Part shown: positions 25,001 to 36,362 of the stretch, in pieces
How positions within the stretch are numbered: position 1 is the stretch's first letter
Layout of the letters: each line of letters starts with the position of its first letter
DNA from: Sipunculus nudus
Lineage: Eukaryota > Annelida > Sipuncula > Golfingiida > Sipunculidae
Direction: 5' to 3'
Assembly: GCA_026874595.1 (NCBI GenBank)
Contig: CM049316.1
Location: 22,157,839 to 22,221,838 of the forward strand
Length of the DNA: 64,000 bases
Notes under the pieces: generated by a model
Databases searched by the model: none
What the model was told of the DNA's origin: nothing
The model's input: the letters and a program-made list of their open reading frames with translations, nothing else
Made by a program: the position numbers and the translations under genes

Positions 25001-27180
25001 GTGTATGTGTTAGTGTTGTTTTAATTAATCGATTGGTCGTTTTTTTCATAATCGATTAAATCGATTGCATATTCGTATATGAGAGGTTTAAAAAAGACAG
25101 AACTTAAGGTGCAGCGAAGTGCCAACAACCCGGCCGTTCCCTTGAACTTTCAGCGTGATGTACAAATCAGACTGAATTTAATCGGCCAATATATTAAGTA
25201 TTAATAAATACAGCAAATAGCAATATTGAAGGTTCATAAAATAATCGATTGATCATCGCTCGTTTTTCTTCTTTAAATCAGCAAACATAATTTTACAATT
25301 CCTGCTACTAATATTTATGACTCTTCTTATTACAATTGTCCACGAAATAAAAAAGAAGTCTTTTACTGAACATATTTATATATTACCACAGGTGTTATGA
25401 TTTGGATCACAACCGGTTAAACATTGTAATATAGTTGACTCTGTTTGTATCTTCCGGCTAAAAACATTAACGTTTCCATCAAGAAAAAAAACTTAAGCTT
25501 CAGTTTCATTGGAGAAAAAAACTGCTTATTTCAATAAGTTCCGATGACGGTAAAGTATATGAAGCGTAAACAAAAGTAAAATTAGCGATACCGTATATGC
25601 ATTCGTGTCTTGTGTCTTATGAGAAGTCTGCTAAGTTACAAATAACGTTTTCTTCGTTGCAATGAAAAGTCGGCCTCGGTTGTTTAACATGTCTAGCATG
25701 CGCATACGTTTCAATTTTCCTCTTGACTTCATCCAATACCTTTATATAAGACCGCTTTCAGTCAGCTTTGACCTTTGAATCAACTCATAATTCATTGAAA
25801 CATCTTATTTATCTGTCGGTCGGCTAGTATAGCGTTCAGGATCTTGTAGTCCAAAATACGGTGTTCTGAAAATTATTCAAGTCCAAAAGCCAGATGTTCC
25901 TGTCCACGTCTGGCGCTATTTGGGAAATAGAATCTGATTAGCTGTTCTTTGATGTAAGCAATGTCGAATTATTCAGGGTGTCAAAGCAGCTTCTCTTCCT
26001 CTTAGTCAAAGCAGCCGATCTGGCCCCGGTTCACCTTCTTGTGTGCCGTGGCTTTCTCTAGAAAGAAAGTATCAATTCAGAATGTTTTTTAATCTTCTTC
26101 TGCTCAGCTTTTTAAAGCTGATGTGTTGTTTTGAGGTGGCGCTGTGTTTGATCTTTAAACCATTGTATCGATAAATTGATCGTATCGATATGATTATTGG
26201 TGGTTTTGACACGAATGAATAACATCACACGATGATTTCGCTATTGATATATCGTCTTCCTAAATTTTACGACAAAAAAATAGCATTTATTTCCCTGCTA
26301 TTTGTTTATCTATATATGTATTTGAAAACCTTGATAATGTCTTTTGAATGGTCTTAAGGAATCAATTCACTTTAAATATCATATGTTTCTGATTTATCGT
26401 ACCTGTTCCTAAACTGACACTTGGTATAACCAAATCTTGCAACAGCCGATATTATTTATTAATACATTGAGTATTCCAATATTCTGTTCCTATATTCTAT
26501 AGATGGTATTTCAATATGATATTCATTTCTACCTAAGTCAACGGGAATAATACCTGGCCATTTTTTATCCTCCGGGCAAGATTAGGAAGTTAAAAACCAT
26601 GTAACTGATGATGTTTATCTAGTCTCCCAATACATGGTATATTCATCCTAATTACACAGGGCTGCCTTGTCTATACCAAGATGATAGCCAGTTTTACTTT
26701 GACCTTTAAGGAGATCTATTATTCAAACTTATCCACTTTATTTCATGGGAGAGTTGTAAAACTAAAACCCCAAAGAGTTCTGACGTTTCTTCTAATTGGC
26801 CAAAACATGAAAAAAGTAAGTCATATACTTGTATTTGACTTATGTAACGTTACGAATTTTCCCCCAGAAGACGACTTCAGGTACTTGTGAAACTAAAAAA
26901 AAAATCCTTTCACCATAGTAGCAAAGATTAAAAAATGCTTTCAAAACACAAAGCCAGTTTTAAGTTTCTTTTTCGTGTAATAGAAGTTATATTTGGCACT
27001 TCTTCAAAACCAGTAAAAAGAGACAGCAAGGCATACAAATTAAGCACAAACGTGGTAGTTACCAGATTAGGGTGGTAAAACACGGGTGTCGTAAACCAGT
27101 AGGTGACATTAATGCTAGTTTGACGGCGGACTTTGATCTTTTGACACAAAAGGCGCTGAAATATGAAGCAGTTTCAGAAG
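25000..27180. other. AT-rich intron sequence with ATCGATT motifs
   Basis: TTAATCGATTGG, ATAATCGATTAAATCGATTG and ATAATCGATTGATC between 25023 and 25250 suggest a decayed short element with inverted ends. Otherwise unique, no coding support. Confidence 0.35.
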
Positions 27181-27189
27181 TTATAAAAG

Positions 27190-27480
27190 AGATATTACGA
27201 TAGGTAATTAAGTGGGCAAGAAAACTCTCCGCCATATCTCGCCGCGGTGGCGCAGGCCTAAGAAACGGCCCGGTTTAACGCCATTGGATACAGCAGCAGG
27301 GCTCCCTGTGATCTGGCAGCGGCCATGAAGAGCAAGATGAGCATCTTCCTGAGAGAGGTATCTAATCGGATGCAGATGTGTGGACGGCCAGCATTTAGAT
27401 CACATGGCCATTAGGGAGTCTTTTATCGTCTGATTATATACCACCTTTATGAATATCTAGCATTTCCCGGGGAATATATG
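27190..27480. promoter_or_regulatory. GC-richer unique island in intron A
   Basis: Repeat-free block with GCCGCGGTGGCGCAGGCC, an E-box CAGATGTG near 27371 and several GGCC words. Composition differs clearly from the flanking AT-rich intron. Candidate conserved non-coding element. Confidence 0.25.
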
Positions 27481-28539
27481 CTAGTAAAGTATTGCCTAAT
27501 ATCCTTCTGGCCAGCTTTACGTCGTGGGCTGTCTTGTACTAAATCAGGCCAACTTAAAGAAAACATTTGCCGATGTGTTACACCGGGTCATAAACAGGAA
27601 GGAGTCTTCTGTGCAGATATAAAGAAATATGTAAGATGATCTTCAGAACATAAATGTTTCTCTTCCCCTGCTATAACGAGAGGTTTTACAATAAAAGACA
27701 GATCGTACGGAAATCTGGGATGACCGCACAGGTCACTGGCACAATACAGACTCTTAGTGTTATTTATACACGAATATATTGGCTACATTAAGATGTTGAC
27801 GTCCAGTTTCATTAAAAAATGATATCGCGTCCGGTAGTTGATTGTTAATAGTCTTAAAACAGGGAACCTTGCGTGTACATTGGAAAGAGATGTCGCTTAT
27901 CTTGCTTACATTTTGTAATAATAATTTGAAGTGCCTATGGACACATAACTATGTCGCTAAACTAATGGCCCTCCAATTATAGACAAAGGACATTCAGGAA
28001 CAGTCGCGTTATTTGTACTAATGTATTAATGGTTAACATGGGGATATTGTACTAGGAGTTTCGAGGCGGCTCCTTTTCTTAATTGGGTTATTGATGATGT
28101 TTAAGCACAGTGATTACAGTGATGATGATACTGATGATAATGAAAACACCAATGTATGGCTCACCAATGTATATCTCCTTTTCTGTACAATATTGTAGCA
28201 ATAAAATGTAATACATAATTTCGATTTTAGATATTTATGCTTGTATTAGAATAAAATAGTAATTTGTATGTGATACGGGATATGTAAAAGCATGCATGTA
28301 TAATTCAATAAAAGACCTTAGGGACTTACCCCTAACACCCCCCCTTGACGATAAAGTAAAATTTATTTAAAATAATTCTTAACACGTGCATTTAATTAAA
28401 TGATATTAAATAAAACATTATTCTCCTAAGTAATTGAAATAATATAATACTATTTAAATGGATATTTCTAGGATATATACGTTGAAATCTTTAAACAGCG
28501 TAAATTAAAAAGGAGAGTATGTGCTCTTTAACGATGGCA

Positions 28540-28920
28540 TTTTAAGGATCTTGACTACATGACGGTTGCTTTGGTAACAAGTGATGAGAGCAGACATGCC
28601 CAGGGCGCTTCTTCTCCGTCTGTCTTCAGATCTAGGTCACGACTTCCGGTGGCGGGTAGAGACCGTATTCTGGGATTCAATTTGGCTCGCCTGCCAGTCA
28701 TGATAGGTGACAAGTTTGTTGGCTGAAGCAGGTGCCACACGTGATGGGGAGACTGCCAAAGATCCTCACGAGATGCCGGTCATAAGATCCTGGCATGCTT
28801 TCAAACCTGCAAGGTCCGGGCCGCTGTTTGAAGTCCGACTCATGATCCCCTCTTCGTCTTGGTATTACTTATCACTGCGTGTACTTTGGTGTTGCTTCAT
28901 GTGCTGATGCCAACATCCTG
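28540..28920. promoter_or_regulatory. GC-richer island with an ETS consensus site
   Basis: Contains ACTTCCGGT (28642-28650), the reverse complement of the optimal ETS site ACCGGAAGT, and an X-box-like GTTGCTTTGGTAAC near 28565. Repeat-free and GC-richer than its flanks. Candidate enhancer, possibly autoregulated by ETS factors. Open frames on both strands here do not resemble known proteins. Confidence 0.35.
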
Positions 28921-28929
28921 CTTAAAGTC

Positions 28930-29260
28930 AAATTGCACTGTTCATAACAATCCTTATCACCATCATCATCATCATTATTATCATATTTTCCGCCCTCCCT
29001 CTCCTCTTTTTTTTCTTTTTTTTTAAATTCCTCTTCGTCTTCTGCAGCTGCTGGTGCTGCTGATGATGGAGATGATGATGATGATGATGGTGATAATAAT
29101 AAGAATAGTAAACATAATAATAATGATAATTATTTCGTATTGTTTTCATCATTATCATTACTGCTAGAAGTAGTACGTACTAATATTATTATTATTATTA
29201 TTATTAGAAGTGGTAGTATAGTAGCATTATTATTATTAATTTTTAATTCCTATTCTGCTT
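28930..29260. repeat. Trinucleotide-rich patch (ATC)n, (GAT)n, (TTA)n
   Basis: CACCATCATCATCATCATTA at 28959, GATGATGATGATGATGG near 29072, ATAATAATGATAATTATT near 29115, and (TTA)n at 29182-29204. Open frames are poly-His/Ile/Met runs and not genes. Confidence 0.85.
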
Positions 29261-29643
29261 CAATTAATATAAATATTACAATATCTGTTATCACCATCGT
29301 GACGAAACTGACAAACGCGTACACATTTAGTAATGACAAATTTTGTCAGTTATCACACCTCTGTATTTCGCAATATTTCTTTCACATTTATTTCATAGGC
29401 AACTGAAACTCAGAGTTCAGGATGTAACGTGGATATGAAAATCTAATTATGCATGAATCGAACACGGATGACGTCATTTGAAGTGGAATACCTGTTTATC
29501 TCTGTGCTACCACTGTGCCAGATGTCGTCTCGGTTTCTCGTCAAATGTTTTAAGATGGACAGAGTATTAAGGGGGTCAGAGTAAGATGATCAGCTAAGGT
29601 CGCTTTACCTTATATCGTTTTGTGATATATCAAAATGCCAGTG

Positions 29644-30021
29644 CATACTGTTGTTGCCTTTTTTGTTCGCGAGGGTTTCGTATTCGCGATATTCGCGAAA
29701 GGGGAATTGACTTGAAAAAAATTAAAACCGTATAAGAGGCTGAAAGGTCCGATCGCCGAAGACAAAGATGAACAGTAAAAGACTGATAATATAAATAAGA
29801 ATAATGATCAGATCTTTCCAACTGTTAGTCTATAAAAAAAAGTTGGTTTATTAGATTTGTGAACATAATATTTGATAAAATTAATTCCCATAATTATGGA
29901 TATACTCTATATGTGTGGGTCATTTGTATTGTGAGATCGCGAAAATGAAACCCTCGCAAAACGCTGGAAAGGCAAAAATCGCGAAAGTTTAACCCAACGA
30001 ATATGAAGCCAAGTAGAGTAT
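29644..30021 (+). mobile_element. CGCGATATTCGCG MITE family, copy C (near complete)
   Basis: Left: CATACTGTTGTTGCC, TTCGCGAGGGTTTCGTATTC, GCGATATTCGCGAAAGGGGA; middle: GATGAACAGTAAAAGACTGA; right: GATCGCGAAAATGAAACCC, ATCGCGAAAGTTTAACCC, then AGAGTATG. The layout matches copy B, with inverted ends. It lies directly upstream of the 23-bp minisatellite. Confidence 0.68.
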
Positions 30022-30140
30022 GAAAATCAGTTACATGGAATACATTCAAAGGAGAGTATATTTGTTGTACTTCCTTGTCAGTTAAAAGTCTGTTTTGCCC
30101 CAGTAGTAATACTTTTTTAGTGCATTTTACATAAATTATC

Positions 30141-30418
30141 ACTTTTGGACTAGGCCAAATTACACTATTGGACTTCACCAATTTACACTTTTGGACTGGG
30201 CCAATTTAAACTTTTGGACTGGGCCAATTTACACTTTTAGACTGGGCCAAATTACAATTTTGGACTGGGCCAATTAACGCTTTTGGGCTGGGCCAATTTT
30301 CACTTTTGGACTGGGCCAATTTACACTTTTGGACTGGGCCAATTTACACTTTTGGACTGGGCAAATTTACCCTTTTTGACTGGGCCAATTTACACTTTTG
30401 GACTGGGCCAAAATTCCA
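30141..30418. repeat. 23-bp minisatellite array
   Basis: About 12 head-to-tail copies of a unit close to ACTTTTGGACTGGGCCAATT plus TAC, with low divergence in the right half. It sits about 120 bases after MITE copy C. No coding capacity. Confidence 0.9.
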
Positions 30419-31900
30419 CTTTGTGAAGATGTCTACTGAATGAAGGTTATGGTCGCTAGATACAGGGTGACGCTTTAGATGAAAACATTGATGTACATAT
30501 AGTTGGCACTGCTGTTATATCTTTGTTAAATGTATTCATAGTACAGAAATTTAACTTTCTGTTTGTATGTTGTCGGTCTTTTTCAATATAAAGAAAACGC
30601 AATGAACTTTTAATAACAATTGGTAAGTCAAACTTGAAATTATATTATTTTAAAATATTTTAGTGTTTGTATCTGAATTAATACCTGAGCTATAACATGG
30701 CAATATATTTTACTAGTTTTTAATCATGATCAGACAATTAGTCATTAATACACCTCGAACCTTTTTTTTCTGTTATTGCTATTTTTACTTGTAGATTCAT
30801 AACCATTAAGAATATAATACTTATAAAGAACAAATAAAAATATACCTCTAGTGCATGCATTAGATATATGTTCATATAAGCTAAACATGTTAAAGAGCGG
30901 GACTGCTAAAAACTGTCAGCTATACAGAGGTTCGACCGTGTATCTGAAAGCCAATATAGATAAAGCTCTTCATTAAATGCGCGTTATACCTATTATTAAA
31001 TAGTATGACTTTTTTATTTGTATGTAAACACATGTATATCCATTGCAGTCCATCTCAATCTACAGATTTTATTATGTTTGATAAATATCCGATATAAAAT
31101 ATACGTCAGTATATATTACAATAGGATCATCAGTTTAGGGATCTGTGTTTCGCATATAATGAAAACACCTATTTTATAGCTTGTTGTGTGTTACGCGCTT
31201 TTAGAAACACGCCACCTTAAAATTCCCAGCCTTACCACGTATACACACACACAGGTCGCAAACTATTTTATTTGTAGGAAATGCTTTGGGATTTATCTGC
31301 GTTGCTTCTGAGTACACTAGTACTTATATATATTTTTTACTGATATAACTAGTTTCTCTGCTGTCACTGTGAGAGGCAGTGAGTCTCTATGGTGACATTT
31401 CTTTGGTGACATCTCTATGGTGACACACGTGATGATCAGTGTCACCTCGGAGACAGCGTGAAATATTAATTGACTAGGCTACTGTGGAGAGTTTAACCCC
31501 GGGGGCCAGCAGATCCGGTGTTCTACGCTTAAACACCAGGGCGGCACATATAATAACAGTGCTCACATCCCGCAAAGCCACTGAACGTATGAGAGAATTA
31601 CCATTTGATAACAGAGGACCATTGTCTGTCAGGATCTAAATATACTCAAAGAAAGTACACCGACAACTACACCAGACAAGTGTATAATTGTTATATTTAT
31701 TAAATAGGTTCTCCACTCATCCGACTGGCTAAACACACTCTATTACTTAATAAACATATAAAGGCACATTATACTTACTATGGTAATATGGTAACTGTGA
31801 TATTTCATATCTGTACCGTCGCAGCCTTTTTTGTGACTAAAATAATAAATATATACTTTACAAGCAGACTGTACACGACAGGACAAATGTGTCTTAATTG

Positions 31901-31902
<2 letters not shown>

Positions 31903-31951
<49 letters not shown>
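31903..31951. repeat. (TA)n microsatellite
   Basis: About 24 dinucleotides; gives spurious IYIY frames on both strands. Confidence 0.95.
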
Positions 31952-31954
<3 letters not shown>

Positions 31955-32589
31955 TATGTGTATAAATGTATATATTATTATATCTGTGTATATGTAATGT
32001 TAACACACACACATATATATATATTTAATCACATATAATATGAAATTTAAAACCAGTAATATGCAAAAAAGGATAAAACAACAAAACCTTTATTCTGCGG
32101 CTACCCAAATCATTAACGGTAATCTTTATTACATCAGAAATTAATAAGCAAATTGTAAATGTTAGGAATATGTATATCCTAAAAACGACGAAACCTGCAA
32201 ACAGTATGCCGACTTATTTCACAGCAGTCAGGTTTCGACATGCACCCATCTCTTTGTCAGGATGCTCAGGCCGAGTGAGACGATATATATCATTATAATC
32301 AATAAGAGTGGATACAGTGGATAAAAAAATTCTACATATATCTTTGTAGCAGTGTTCTGAGCTCCGGATATCCGGGCTGACAACGCTCAGCGTGTATATG
32401 GTATATAAGTAGGATATAATGAGGTACTGTAAATATGTCTGGTCATGTTCAATCTCTGGAAATTTTTCACAGCAGATGCGGCATTAATGTCTCTACACTG
32501 CGTATCTTTTTAAAGATTTGACACTCAGGGCTGTGACTCGTTCAGTGATAGAAACCATTGATGCATGGATAAGATTATGGCAATTGTGT

Positions 32590-33165
32590 ATCCCATGCAG
32601 CGATGCAGTCGAGTCCACACCATCCGAGTACGAGTGCAAATCCGAGTCCAGGCCATGCACTCTGATCCGAGTCCAGGCCACTCTGATCCGAGTCCAAGAC
32701 CGAATCCTAGAGGTTCTTGTCCAAGTCTACCTTCTTGGAGTCCTAGTTATCTGAAACCCGAGTCCAAGTCCGGGTCCAAGTCCATAAAAAAATCCGTGTT
32801 AAAAAAAATACAAAATGAAATGAGATTACCAGAATATTTTTATGTTATTTTACACATGCTATTTATTTTAATGTTTAATTAAATTTAGTTCTTATTCAGA
32901 ACTATAGCAAGGTATAAAGGTAAATATATATAATCTATTTATTTAGTATTTAACACATGTTTATAAATTACTTTATAATAAGAGTCTTCTTTCTACTTGA
33001 CTTAATTGAGAGGGACTCGTCCGTATTTCTCGAATCCTGACATTCGGGTCCGTGTACACCTTTACACGAATACAGGACCCTCGAGTCCAAATCCGAGTCC
33101 AAAGTTCTTAAAAAAACGGACTCGAAGTCCAAATGTGGACTCAAATCCTTCATCATGCACAGGGG
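32590..33165. mobile_element. CCGAGTCC-rich repeat (same family as the 8760-9660 flanks)
   Basis: Left part (32609-32790) has repeated CCGAGTCCA(G/A)G words. Right part (33010-33150) has CGAGTCCAAATCCGAGTCC and GGACTCGAAGTCC. The central 32790-33000 is AT-rich. It looks like a non-autonomous DNA element with repetitive termini; ends are not defined. Confidence 0.5.
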
Positions 33166-34789
33166 TATCCATAAGGTGAAGCTGAAGCTAACTCTGCATG
33201 GGGACATGTCCATAGATGCTCCATAAAGTGACTAACAGATGGCAAAGGTGGAAGTGACGCTTACAGTTAGATTTTGAACTCAAATGTCCTATTTTGGCAT
33301 GGTAGGTAGGACTTTCAATTGTATAACTCGAGATATGCATTTTCAGGAATCAGGCTACTGTCATGTGGGAGGTCCTTACTCTGGGGTACTCCCGAACCCC
33401 GTGTTTTCATATATACTGGTCCATATTCCCAAATTCGTTGGTGCATATGTTCCCGAACAAGTGGTTGCATTCACATATTCTGCCTATATTCCCACGTTCA
33501 ATCGGGCACATGTGACTGCACATTTGTGAATATTCCTGGAAGTCCTTCCTAGTTCCGAATCATGAGCCACACCCACACAAAAAAAAACCTAAACGCTTCT
33601 TTATTGGCCCATCCCTGAGGTGTTCTGAAAATATCATGAGATTACGTTCATGACTGCATGAGCTATGTTATGAACAAACACACACACACACGAACGGGAG
33701 GTAAAACTGAAAATACGTTTTGATTATGAAATATGTCTTGATATAATTCCTTGAGGAGGCCAGGTTTTGCATATTCATAACATGGATTTGAATAATAATA
33801 GTTTCAGAAGCCGTGACATGTTGTCGTGGTAGCTTTATTCTCCTATCTCGGAATGATTGCTGGAATTTAAATATTTATTGTACTGACTTTAGTGACATTT
33901 AAATATCAGTCAAGTGTCACCAGAATTTACCTTTTTTCTAAGTAGATGAATCTCATGTAATTATGTTATTTCGTCAGACCGACTTATTATTACCTCTAAT
34001 TATTGCTTCTTCTCAGCAGATTATTAGGAATTTGATTAATATGCTCCATCTTTATCTCGGGGATCCGTGATAAACCCAATAACCGCATATAAGTGTGTCC
34101 GATTCTGTCAGGATCGATTATCATACCCCTATATATAAATATATATGTCGAGGCCCAGATTAGAATCTGGCACAATTTAAAACTAGGCCAGCCCAGATCA
34201 AAATTTTGATTTGGGCCGGCCCAGATCAAAATTCTAATCTGGGCCAGATCAGTTTTAAACTGGGCCAGCCCAGATTAAAATTTTGATCAGGGCTGGTCCA
34301 GATTAAAATCCTGTGGTGAAAACTTTAGGATTCAAATCTGGTCTGGACTGATTTTAAACTGGGCTTGCCCAGATTAGAATTTTGATCTGGGCTGGTTAAG
34401 TTTATTATCCTGTGGTGGACTGATTTAAAACTGGGCTGGCCCAGATCAAAATTTTAATCTGGGCTAGTCAAGATTACAATCCTGTGGTGGACTGATTTTA
34501 AACTGGGCCTAACAAGATCAGAATCCTGACCTATTCTTAGGCTAGCTTGATTTTTATCATCTTAAATCAGATAATACAGTAAACATTTATTCCAGATACA
34601 CCATTTTGAAGGGCACAAAACACACAATGAACAAGATCATTTAAAATATTTTAGTGAGGAAAAAGCTAATGAACAAATGTGATGTGCTTCTTTGGCTTCA
34701 TCTATTCGTCAAGCATACAGGTTCACATTTGAACTTCACCTAAACCAACTACCATAATTTATCACAGTTTAGACTAGATATTTCTTGGC

Positions 34790-36362
34790 ACCGCAGGTGC
34801 CAGAGTATCCCCAGACATAGTATGCCCCCCCCCCCCTTTAAAAATAGGCCCCCATTTTTAGCAGCATATACTGACACTTGGCAAACAATTAGTGTTTCTT
34901 CCATCTATCAATACACAATCTTTTTGAAGATGTTGGTCCTGTGACCTTGACCTTTGACCTCATGACCCTAAAATCAATTGGGGTCTTGCTTTTTCAATGG
35001 GCGTATATTAGTCAAGTTTGAAATCCATACATCAATAAAAGCAGGAATTATCATCCAGAAACTAATTTTCGGACAGATGGCTCCTGTGACCTTCACCTTT
35101 GACCTTGTGACATCAAAATTGATAGGGGTCTTCCACTCTTGGCAGATGAACTATATGTGCAAGATGAAAGATCTGAGATGAATTGTTTGGCTGGAAATGC
35201 ATCCCTTTCTTTTTAAAGATGTGTCCTGTGACCTTGACCTTTGACCTCATGACCCCAAAATCAATTCGGGTCTTGCTTTTCCAATGGGTCATATACAAGT
35301 CAAGTTTGAAATCCATACATCAATAAAAGCAGGAATTGTCATCCAGAAACTAATTTTTGGACAGAGGGCTCCTGTGACCTTTACCTTTGACCTTGTGACC
35401 TCAAATTTGATAGGGGTCTTCCTCTATTGGCAAATGAACTATATGTGCAGGATGAAAGGTCTGCGATGAAATGTTTGGCTGAAAATGCATCCACAATCTT
35501 TTGAAAGATGTGTCCTGCGACCTTGACCTTTGACCTCATGACCCCAAAATCAATTGGAGTCTTGCTTTTTCAATGGGACATATATAAGTCAAGTTTGAAA
35601 TCAATACATCAATAAAAGCAGGAATTATCATCCAGAAACTATTTTTTTGACAGATAGCTCCTGTTGCACAATATCTTTTAAGATGCAAGTCCAGTGACCT
35701 TGACCTTTGACCTCATGACTCTAGAACCTATAGGGTTCTTACTTTAGTGGTGGGCCATACATAAGTCACATTTGAAATCCCTATGGCTATCAACACTGGA
35801 GATATCATAAGAGGTGTGTGATTTTCACCAAATATGGACACATTAAAGGTCATGACCCAAATGTTAATAGACCTCATCCCATAACCCATCTCTCTACATG
35901 TGCATAATATGAAAGAAATCTGTCCATTAGTTTTTGACTTATAATGCTTACAGTACTGTCAAGTGGCAATTATGGGGGTATTAAAAGGCGTAAAAACAAG
36001 AAAAGGATAATAGGTGGCGCCACCAGTTTCCGGTTTATCACAAGGCTATCCAAGATCTTCGGTCACCTTGATTTTTGAACCAGTCCATGCAACCTTACTT
36101 GAGATATTTAAGAATTTGTGTTATTTTCAGCAAAAATGGACGTTTTCAAGGTCAAGGTCAATATCCTAGCATAGGTCATGACCCCATTTTAAATAGGCTT
36201 CGTCCCCTTACCAATATCTATACAAATGTAAAGTTTGAAAAAGATCATTGAAATATTTTTTGAGTTATCCCGCTCACAAGGTTTTTTTCTGCGGCGGCGG
36301 CGGCGGCGACGGCGGGACCGTCGTGAAACAATAGTATCCCGACTTTGTCTGGGGATACAAAT
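34790..36362. mobile_element. Nested repeat unit inside the long-TIR element
   Basis: Bounded by AGTATCCCCAGACATAGTA at the left (about 34804) and TTGTCTGGGGATACAAAT at the right (about 36344), which are inverted with respect to each other. Contains a poly-C tract, the 288-bp tandem repeats, a stretch near 35850-36250 that reads as diverged continuations of the same theme (AGGTCATGACCC), and a GGCGGC run at 36292-36306. Confidence 0.45.
34941..35790 (+). repeat. 288-bp tandem repeat with clustered TGACCT half-sites
   Basis: Three units plus a partial one begin at GTGACCTTGACCTTTGACCT-like sequence at 34941, 35228, 35517 and 35694. Each full unit carries a second cluster about 145 bases later (CTCCTGTGACCTT, 35084 and 35373). 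Shared body: CATACATCAATAAAAGCAGG and CATCCAGAAACTA. Repeats of this look are, to my knowledge, common in mollusc genomes. Confidence 0.8.

Larger units (their letters stand above)
30420..34139. other. Intron stretch without genes
   Basis: AT-rich unique sequence apart from the (TA)n at 31903 and the CCGAGTCC element at 32590-33165. The 33360-33540 stretch repeats CATATTCCC/TATGTTCCCGAAC words loosely. No coding support. Confidence 0.4.

Noticed and set aside
30141-30418. CRISPR-like regular repeats
   Set aside because: Units are head to tail with no unique spacers, in eukaryotic DNA. It is a minisatellite.
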